Part shown: positions 56,027 to 64,000 of the stretch, piece by piece | Numbering within the stretch: the stretch's first letter is position 1 | How the letters are laid out: each line of letters opens with the position of its first letter | Translations under genes and position numbers: made by a program | The notes under the pieces: generated by a model | Told to the model about the DNA's origin: nothing | The model's input: only the letters and a program-made list of their open reading frames with translations | The model's database searches: none | Source of the DNA: Girardinichthys multiradiatus | Taxonomy: Eukaryota; Chordata; Actinopteri; Cyprinodontiformes; Goodeidae | DNA: 64,000 nt | Assembly (NCBI RefSeq): GCF_021462225.1 | Contig: NC_061811.1 | Coordinates: 9,883,663-9,947,662, forward strand | Direction of reading: 5' to 3'

Positions 56027-56925
56027 GTAATGCTGCTATAGGCTTAGGCTGCTGGAGGACATAATGATCACTTTCACTCTCTTCACTACATTCTCACAAT
56101 ACTCTCCAATTTTGCATTATTTGCTGTTATTTCAGTTTTTAACCTTGTTCTCTCTTTTCTCTTCCTAGAAGCTACACCTGGTCTGACTCTGTGTCTACCT
56201 ATGACACCTTTCTGGAGAGGGGCATCGTCCAAGCTTCTGCTGGCAACAACTTAATACTCACCTTCTACAGATGATCCACTTGGCCCTGTCTTTCAGTGTT
56301 TAACCCTTTCTCTCTCCTAGATATAGCAATTGACTGAGCTTTTACTGTAACTAATTATATGTGCTCTCTTTCAGACTATATCCTTGAAAACTGTTCTTTC
56401 TTTCTAGATGAAACGACTAAAGGAGCTACATCCACTAACATTTACTTTTCCTTCCCATAGAAAGTACTCCTGGATCAGTGCTTCTGTGTTCTTTGTGTGT
56501 CTCTGCTCTGTTCTCTCAAACCCCTAGTTGGTCGTGGCAGATGGCCGCTCACACCGAGCTTGGATCTGCTGGAGGTTTCTTCCTGTTAAAAGGGAGTTTT
56601 TCCTTTCCACTGTTGCTACATGCATGCTCAGTATGAGGGATTGCTGCAAAGTCATCACCAGTGACTGTCCACTGTCTCTACATGCTCATCCAGGAGGAGG
56701 AAATGCTGCAAGTCTCTGACTGGATGCAATCTGCTGGGTTTCCTTAGATAGAAAAACGTTTTATCCAATTTGAATAAATAACTGAATCTGACTGCAATGT
56801 TCAATTGTTAGGATTAATTGGAATATATGTACCTGACTGTTGTGAAGTGCCTTGAGACAACATGTGTTGTGAATTGGCGCTATATAAATAAACTGAATTG
56901 AAACTGAATTGAATTGAACTAGTTT
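56027..56925 (+). mobile_element. 3' end of a second LINE
   Basis: Non-coding 3' region with TTGGTCGTGGCAGATGGCCG, AAAGGGAGTTTTTCCTTTCC and GGCGCTATATAAATAAACTG, ending in AATTG-type repeats (about 56895-56925). Matches the common 3' UTR of a fish LINE family. No RT portion is present. Confidence 0.75.
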
Positions 56926-56939
56926 ATTAGCATAAACGT

Positions 56940-58585
56940 ATTAGCATAAGCTTATTAGCATAAACTAGTCAAGCACGGTGGTGATGAGTTGATGAGTTGG
57001 ACTTGATCAGCAATTGTTGCTGCCCATCAATCTGAGAAACGTTACAATTCCATTTCCAAAATGTTTCAAGTCCATCATTTACAATGAGAAAAACATAATG
57101 AGAGCCCTTAAAGGGGACATATAATGCTTTTAAATCCTTCCTTTTCACACTTAAATCCATTAGGTTGTGGTCTAAATAAAGTGAAACTACAATGCTTTTG
57201 TCTGGCCTCCTTGTTATTGTAGCTCCACAGGCTCCTCTTTTACCACTGTTCTGAAGGGGATTCTGAGAGCAACTTGTTTTGGTGCCGTCTTTTTAAATGC
57301 TGTCCAGGCACCCCTATGGGTCAAGGTGCGCTTCACTTTGACCCATTTGGCCATTTTTGTAGTTTGATAACAATTATCTAGCGCTGTAGAAACAAGACAG
57401 AAATGGCAAAAACAAAGCTAAACTGTTTATTTAATAATAATATTCAAAACATGCTCTACGGTTCTGTCCTCAAGGAGCTAAAAGCAGCAAACAGCTCTAA
57501 CATAAGCAGAAGGCACGATGCTACTGCTATCAGAACAGTGGCCAGGATGTCATGTCAACACACAAAAAAATGTATGTCTAATATCAAGTTTGTTTTCATT
57601 TTAGTTTTATTTGCAGCTTACAGCGTTGCTGTGTCTGTCGTTTCCATAGACAGAAGTAACTGACCCCTTAATCAAATAAGGGTCTTTCAGCAAATCCTTC
57701 TTGATACTGGTGGAGGTTGCCGAAGAACTCATCCTTGAAGTGGGGACATTTCCCCACTAATGTGTATAGCTTTCTATGAAAAATAAATTTTAATCAGGCA
57801 CTTGGAAGAGATTCTGATGCTGGAGGATGGTGTAATGAATTGTGTGGGTTAATACACCAACAACCGAACCAAACTTTGCAAATTTGCAGCGAGAAATAAA
57901 CATAGCGGATACGCGAAATTGATCAGTCGGAAGTCCATGACCGTATTTAGCTGTTCCGCAGCAAATACTGTGACGCTTGGAAAAAGGTAAGAAATGATAG
58001 AGAAAACTGAAAGGACTGAAAAATATGACCCAAACAGAATGTAAAGATATCTCTGCAATACATGGAGAGACTAAATTCAACTTTTCTGCACTCCTACAGA
58101 CTCAAAGTACACAACAAAATGTATTTAAAGGCTACAAAAGTTGATTTTGTATGATGTGTCCCCTTTAATGCCCCCAGAAAATGAAAAAAAATCCAAGAGC
58201 ATTATCTCAGACCTCAGTTAATATGTTAAGTCTTTACATTAGAAGATACACCCTCTTCCTGCTAAAAGAGCACTACTAAAAGACTGCGGAAACATTGTAC
58301 CTTGATCCTGTATACCCATATCTGCAGTTCAAATCTAACGTTCAACCATAATGCACAGTGCCATGCTTGAGGAAAACCATACAGAGCTTATCGGAACAAA
58401 AACATTAAACCAACTGTCAAGCATGGTGGTGGAGGGCTGATGATTTGGGCTTGTTTTGCAACAGCCAAGAAGAAATCTGTTTTGGGACTTTAAGACAATT
58501 CTGTGGAAAAACATTTTGGTAACTGTTGGCCAACTTGGCCAACATTCTTCAACAATGATGCTAGAAAAACATTTGAGAGTAATAG
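56940..58585 (+). mobile_element. Tc1-like relic split by a TTAA-flanked element
   Basis: Left half (56985-57107) gives the N-terminal helix-turn-helix region (A-A-H-Q-S-E-K-R-Y, S-K-M-F). Right half (58169-58585) continues with CCAAGAGCATTATCTCAGAC, then CATAATGCACAGTGCC and CAAGCATGGTGGTGGAGG. The halves are collinear and separated by 57112-58164. The relic ends where the solo LTR begins. Confidence 0.75.
57112..58164 (+). mobile_element. Non-autonomous piggyBac-like element
   Basis: 1,053 bp flanked by TTAA on both sides (57108-57111 and 58165-58168). Ends are AGGGGACATATAATGC and, inverted, AGGGGACACATCATAC. TTAA duplication with GGGG-containing ends is the mark of the piggyBac superfamily. 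No transposase frame inside, so it must have been moved in trans. Confidence 0.8.
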
Positions 58586-59663
58586 TCTTGGGGTGCGACA
58601 TTTTGGACTTTGTTTTTGGTTCTGTGTTTGTTTGCTTTTTCATCTAGTTTGGGTTTTGTAGTCATGTTTGTTTATTTCCTTTTATCCCTGATAACTTTGT
58701 TCTCTCTATTGCCTCCTAGTGTGTGTTTTCTCTCCTCTTGTTCTTAGTTTATTAGTGGTTGCTTTCTTACTACTTTGTGTGGTATTATTATTATTATTAT
58801 TATAGTCTTTTGTCTTCCCTGGATTCTCTTGTTTAGTTTCTCATTTAGTATCTCAGTGTTTTATTATGTTAGGTATTTGTTCTCTTCTCTAATTTAGTTC
58901 CTCAGTTTAGTTTCTATAGTTCCAGCCTTCCTTATAGGTTATCTTTAGTTATTGTTTACTTTTGGTTTGCACATATTCTAGTTCTCACGTTCTGTTTCCT
59001 TTCCAGTTTCTTCAGTCAGTGTTGGTTTAGTTTTGTTTACTTTTCTACTTAGGGTTTCTTTATGGTTTCTTTGATTATGGTGTTCTTTTGTTCCCTCTAG
59101 TTTCTCTGTTAACTTTAGTTAATTATTTTTCTAGGTTCTTATGTTTCTTTGGTTATTTATAGTTTAATTTAGATCTGGTTCCCTGATTCTTGTTTATTCA
59201 GTCCTTTACTCAGAGTTTTGTTTTTGTTGTCATGTTTCCCCGTGGATTTATGTTTATGTCTAGTTCCTCTCATGTTCCCTTTGTTTTTCTATTTTGGTCA
59301 CCGTAGCAACTATTCACATTCCCTCAGTTCTCTACTGCCTGGTCCACACCTGATATCTATCTCTCCTGATTACCTACATCCCTGTCTCATTGGTGCATAC
59401 TCCACTTCCTTCAGTTTATAAGCTCTCTGGTTTTTTTTGTTCTGCACTGGTTCCTTCTGTTCGCTACCCACGTCTATGTGCTGTCTTCACCATGTTCCTG
59501 CAGATCCAACTTTGTAAGTTGTGGATTTAGTTTTTGTTTATACCTGCAGTGTTTTGCTACTTTTTTGAAAGAACCTTTTGAATAAAGACAAAGCCTTCCT
59601 TTAATCATGCGGCTGCCCATGTCTTGTCTGCACTTTGGTCCGACCCAAACTCAGAATGTGACA
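58586..59663 (+). mobile_element. Solo LTR, target duplication AATAG
   Basis: 1,078 bp between AATAG copies (58581-58585 and 59664-59668). The 5' end reads TCTTGGGG, apparently having lost one base of TG; the 3' end is AGAATGTGACA. Pyrimidine-rich, with ATT repeats at 58783-58803, TATAAGCTCTCTGG at 59419 (TATA-like) and AATAAAGAC near 59580. Confidence 0.82.
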
Positions 59664-59668
59664 AATAG

Positions 59669-62154
59669 GCTGTTTTTACTTTACAGTGAGCTGTTTAAAG
59701 TTAGGTTCAAGCTGAAAATGTTCAGTTTGTGGGATATAACATAATTTAATTAGAAAAGTTATACATTCCTGAAATAATAGTGCAATATCTGAATGTGCAT
59801 GAGGACCCCACAGTTGCTGCCGGCAGCCTTACTTTATGAATGAAATATTAATGACTGAGTTAAATAGTTTTAATTGGCTCAATTCTGCCTGCAGTGGATT
59901 CTGCTGAGGAGAACATTTAAAACTTTCTGGTTGGTGAGTCGTGATGTCAGAGCTATTCAAAATCAAGTCTGCCCTGGGACCCAAGACTTCTGACACAATT
60001 TTATTCGTACAAGTTTTAGTGTCTCACACAGCGGTAAATGCTGTTTTAGGGAATTTTCCAGCCTGACAGGAACAATATCCTGAAGAATCAATCAGCAAAC
60101 CCCTCTTTGTGACTAACTGTATCTGAGCCTGAAACCCCCAGCATGCCTGTCTGGACATCCCCTCAGTCAGAGGAGTGGGATGGATGACTACACAAGGTTA
60201 CAGAGGATCTTTCAGGACCCCCTCCCCGCCTGCTTTGCACCTCCCAGAATAGACCATCCTCGGCGAGCTGGCGGGCCTGATTACACTCTGCACATTTATC
60301 AGTTACCATGGCTATCATTATCCCTTGGGGGTGAAGTTGTGAATCTTCAGCGGCATCTGACAGGTGCGGTCCAATTCTGAGAGTATTTATAATGGTGGCA
60401 GCACCTTTGAATCCTCAGTCTCTGGCAGCTGTCCTCAGGAGTGTGTGGCAGCGTCACTCCAGCAGACTTCCAGAGGCAGAGAAAAAAAGCTGTTAGGCGA
60501 AGGTTTTCTTTTTTTATAGTCAGATGAAAGAGATTCTTCAAAAGATGATGTGTCAATGCAGGCGGATCTGAGTTCAGTGTGAATGTCACCTAGAGAGCAA
60601 GGTGTAAAAAATGTCTTGAGAAAGGAAACCAAATATAGTCCCTAACATATGATTTTGATCTTGGACTCCTACCACTTGTGACTTTTACAGCGGCTGTTTT
60701 AAGCATATTTTATAATTGCATATTTAAACTTTTACTTGGACTCAAAGTTCAGTTGACGTAAACAGTCATACTGGCGAATATTGGGCTGACACAGTGAAAC
60801 AATAATGCAAAAAAGTGTTTTACATACATTGCAAAAGCTAAGAGATTGCAAAGACGCGCTGTGCCTTTCGTGTCTCAATACTCTAGAGACCGGCATGGAA
60901 GAGATCAATTCATTGGAAAGGTGGGGGTTTTATACGGGCAGTGACCTCACGGGAAGTCCGCTATTACCCCCCCTTCCTAAGTTGTGCACGAAGTCACTTA
61001 ATGCAATTTATTTTGAAAGTTCCAGAAAAGTTTGTACCGGACTTCATGTTGTAATCCATGGCTGTGGGTCCCAACAATAAAATATTTTAAAAAATCGCAG
61101 CAAGAAACAAGTAATATAGTTTATTTAAAAATATTTATCTTTCTGTTCTTTGCTGTGGATTCTGGATCTGCACCAGCCTTTGGTTTGTGATATCCATTTC
61201 TAAAATCTTTGCAAATAAAATGGCATGAAATAAAAAGGATGTATTATTACGTATGGTGACTGGGTCTGGCTCTTTTAAAGATGATGGAGCCACTTTTGAT
61301 TTATCACCTCTCAGTCCTCCCAAGACAAAAGAGAAAAAAATATCAAAGTAGATTCAGGCTGCCGGCATCTGGAGGTTATGGAAAGTCTTGAAAGGGGAGT
61401 ACAATAAATAAGGTGCTTCACACATTTGTGGTGGAGGGCACAGGGCTTAAAGTTCAAGCTTTACTCTGTTAGAAGAGTAAAAGGGAAGAGGTAAAGACTG
61501 GGAGCTAAAGGTCAGCTCTAGAGGCTGACACTAAGACACTAAGGTGAATAAAAATATAATTTTTAATAAGCTGCAAACAAGAACATTTAATGTTTGATTC
61601 AGGATAGTCTATCTGCCTGTTGATTTCTCTGTAAAGAGTGGATATGTGTGCAGTGAATGCCGGTTTTGATATATAAAATTAATTTATCTACCTCTCTCCA
61701 ATGTCTAAATTTATGGTAATAACCATAACCATGCTTTTAATAGGCAGATATAGGAGGAAAGGCAGTATATGATGCAGTGAAAGTTTTATTTCTCCTTTTG
61801 AGCCACATAAAAAAAAAAACTTCCTTTTTATGGAATGAAACTGTTACATATTAGGGAAAATATCTTACAATAAACAAAAAAACAGTAAGGTAGTTGTAAT
61901 CTTTACCATTCATTAGTCAGTACTTATATCTCTAAGTTGTAGGCCAATGCAATGGGTGAAAGTTCTGCTACTTTTATTGTGAAGTGAGGAAAAAACAACT
62001 TTTGGAGTTGTGAGTTCAGTGTTGTAAGGTGCAATTCTAACAATAAAATACTGGTAAAGAAATCCAAACAAACATTTTGTACTTTCTGTACCATGACAAT
62101 AAAGCTCCCTAAGGACTCATAGTTAAGGTACCAGTAGTCTGAACTTATAACTGT
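59669..62154. other. Host DNA with complex and CpG-rich patches; no gene recognised
   Basis: 59800-59960 and 60140-60400 are high-complexity blocks, including GCACATTTATCAGTTACC (60289) and ATTAATGACTGAG, suggestive of conserved regulatory DNA. 60780-61080 keeps many CpGs (GACGCGC, TACGGGC, CACGGG) and is open for 91 codons on the plus strand, but the peptide is unfamiliar. It could be a recent insertion of an element I cannot place. Confidence 0.35.
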
Positions 62155-62330
62155 TGGTGGCCTAATGGTTAGAGAGCAAGGCATTTGTGCTCTGGAGAGG
62201 CTGCAATGGTTGTTGGTTCAAAACTCAGAATGTCACTATGGGTCTCCAAACAAGATCCTTAATCATAGAAATCATCCCATGCACCACTGATGTGTGCAGC
62301 CCTCTGCTCCCTGACAAAAAAAGGATACGT
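62155..62330 (+). mobile_element. Decayed tRNA-derived SINE, different family
   Basis: A box TGGCCTAATGG at 62158-62168 and B box GGTTCAAAACT at 62215-62225, then CACTATGGGTCTCCAAACAAG and CCTCTGCTCCC, the layout of a common fish tRNA-derived SINE. Flanking duplications were not found. Confidence 0.65.
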
Positions 62331-63398
62331 TAATTTAGGATTCCTACAGCATAAAAATGAAAGTATGTACAACTTTTGGCTGAGTTGCAGAACTGTAGAA
62401 ATCAAATTTGGCAAACTGAAAAACAAAACTGATGGGGTTGATTAAAGTCCTAAACTTAAAAAAATCCCCGAAGTGTGTTGCCTTTGAATTTTGAGTTTTG
62501 CCAACTTTTCTTTTTTTTACTGCAGTAACTTTTGAGAATTTACAAAATGTATAAAGTCCAAAACTGCTGGCTTTGATCCAAATGCCTCCAAAAACGAATT
62601 TCTTTAGATCCTGTGCTGCAAAACAATGTTAACATTTTATCTCTGTGGAGAAGGACATTATTTAACATGACACCAGTAAGGACCAGAAGGAGGTAAGTTT
62701 GACAGTAAGAACAAGTCACAAAGTCACAAAGAAAGAAAATGGAGATGAGGGTATGACTTGTTCTTTAAACTTATCAGAAACCTTTGTTTCGACTGAACAC
62801 CAGCTCAAAATGATTGTTTCTACATCTCTTTCATATTAATGACTAAAACATAATCTCCAGTTTCAATTTGAGACAACCTCAGCTCAGTAAAACAGTGCGA
62901 AACAACCCAAGGACGACATAAACAGTTTGAGCAGACATCATTAAAAAGCTCATTACAGAAACCTTTCAGCAGTCGTTTTTTCCCGTTAGGCTGCCGGTCA
63001 GAAGGTGATCCTCGATGGCTCTCAGGAGGCGTTTGTCATTATTTTCATTCTGCACTTTCAAGGTTATAAATACTGATTTCAGACTGAGACGCAAACCAAT
63101 GAGGGCTGCAGAGGCATTGTTATACCTTCACATCTCATTTCAGATGGACAGAGGTTTATGCGAGAGCTGTAGGTTAGACCCTGCTGAGCATAATGGAGGT
63201 TGGTTCTGCACCAACTGACACGTTAAATAACAAGAAACTAAACTTATTTTATGAGAAGGATCTGTAGAAAAGGTTGAAATATTTCTGAGAAATGACACTT
63301 AAGTAGTTAGAAACCAACTGTTTGCACAGAACTTTCTGAGAAGAAAAAATAATCAGACATTATTGCTGACGATCTAGAATGACAGCTTTCTGACCACA
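62331..63398. other. No recognised gene
   Basis: Unique DNA. 62990-63210 is a high-complexity block with CGTTTGTCATTATTTTC and might be regulatory. No coding frame is convincing. Confidence 0.35.
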
Positions 63399-63403
63399 AC
63401 GCC

Positions 63404-63937
63404 TGTCATTATTTGTGGGTGTTTTCGGGTTCTTCTTCTTCTTATTATTATTCTTGATAGGTTTTGAATCATCCTTCAGTTATTTTCCTGGTCATGCTTT
63501 AGTTTTTGTCTTTTAGTTCATGTTTTGTCAAGTTAGGTTTTTTTGATCTGGTTATGCTTTAGTTTCATGGTTTACTAGTTGTGTTTAAGTTTGTATTCAA
63601 GAGTCTCTGTTTTGCTCCAGCCACGTTTTGTTCTCTCCTGTCTTAAATCATCTTCATTTGGTTCACCTGCACCTAGCATTCTACTCGTTCACCTGGTTCT
63701 TGCTCCATATATACACATCGGTTCTGTTCATTCCTCGCGGAAACATTTAGGACTATTCACTCACTCTGTTCATGTCTTGCCCTTTTTGATCGTGCCAAGC
63801 CTGTCTTGCCAGCCTGGCCATGTCTGTTATTGCCATCACCCTCTGAAGTAAGTTTTTTGTTCATTAAATTATTTCACCTACCATCATGCTGCCTGTCCGT
63901 CTGCATTCCGGGGTCCTCTGCTACACTACCCGTGACA
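63404..63937 (+). mobile_element. Solo LTR, 5-bp target duplication ACGCC
   Basis: 534 bp, starting TGTCATTATT and ending CCCGTGACA, flanked by perfect ACGCC (63399-63403 and 63938-63942). TATA-like CCATATATACACATCGG near 63705, CATTAAATT near 63863 and GTCTGCATTCCGGGGTCC near the end fit an LTR. Confidence 0.9.
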
Positions 63938-64000
63938 ACGCCTCATTTTCCTGAAGGTGCTTGTTTCTAAAACTGAAGCTTGTGACTCAGAGCTTCACTT

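Noticed and set aside
1..64000. CRISPR arrays, operons, ribosome-binding sites, bacterial terminators
   Set aside because: The sequence is vertebrate nuclear DNA; no direct-repeat and spacer pattern or bacterial gene layout is present.

Overview
The window is vertebrate nuclear DNA, almost certainly from a teleost fish. It is AT-rich, has no bacterial-style gene packing, and is dominated by transposable-element families typical of fish: at least seven kinds of Tc1/mariner element, L2/CR1-type LINEs, tRNA-derived SINEs, a PIF/Harbinger-type element with a Myb/SANT-like gene, a TTAA-flanked piggyBac-like short element, solo LTRs and one class-I endogenous retrovirus (ERV). I found no multi-exon host gene I can name. 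The host DNA between insertions looks like intron or gene desert, with a few high-complexity stretches that could be conserved non-coding elements.

Layout. 0-5 kb: a Tc1 fragment, an old antisense Tc1 relic and a 24-bp near-perfect hairpin. 5.1-7.1 kb: a compound repeat leading into a Harbinger-type element whose spliced Myb/SANT gene is broken by single-base insertions. 7.8-9.9 kb: an old Tc1 element with a SINE inserted in it (14-bp target duplication). 13.1-13.9 kb: an LTR-like repeat. 14.0-15.6 kb: Tc1 copy A (two nonsense codons). 17.07-27.90 kb: the ERV on the minus strand, with two 544-bp LTRs, a tRNA-Trp-like primer site, gag, pro, RT, RNase H and integrase, a polypurine tract, and no env. 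Tc1 copy B (23.29-24.90 kb) has jumped into its gag. 29.58-31.19 kb: Tc1 copy C, which has an intact 334-codon transposase frame and sits in the TATA-like site of an LTR-like repeat. 31.7-32.3 kb: a solo LTR. 37.3-41.9 kb: decayed L2-type LINE sequence interrupted by half a Tc1 element and by an inverted second copy of the 5-kb compound repeat, which carries four 51-bp tandem units. 44.2, 58.6 and 63.4 kb: more solo LTRs. 45.9-47.5 and 49.9-50.3 kb: another Tc1 family. 51.3 kb: a second SINE. 54.4-56.9 kb: two LINE 3' ends in tandem. 57.0-59.7 kb: a Tc1 relic holding a TTAA-flanked short element and ending at a solo LTR.

How the parts relate. The window is a layered record of insertions. Tc1 B is younger than the ERV, Tc1 C is younger than the LTR-like repeat it splits, the SINE is younger than its Tc1 host, and the TTAA element is younger than the Tc1 relic it divides. 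The only reading frame that looks potentially functional over its whole length is the Tc1 copy C transposase. The ERV integrase frame is long and open, but the rest of that provirus is disrupted by stops, frameshifts and the Tc1 insertion.

Limits. Family assignments come from motifs recognised by eye. Boundaries of old relics are approximate, and no database search or alignment was run.
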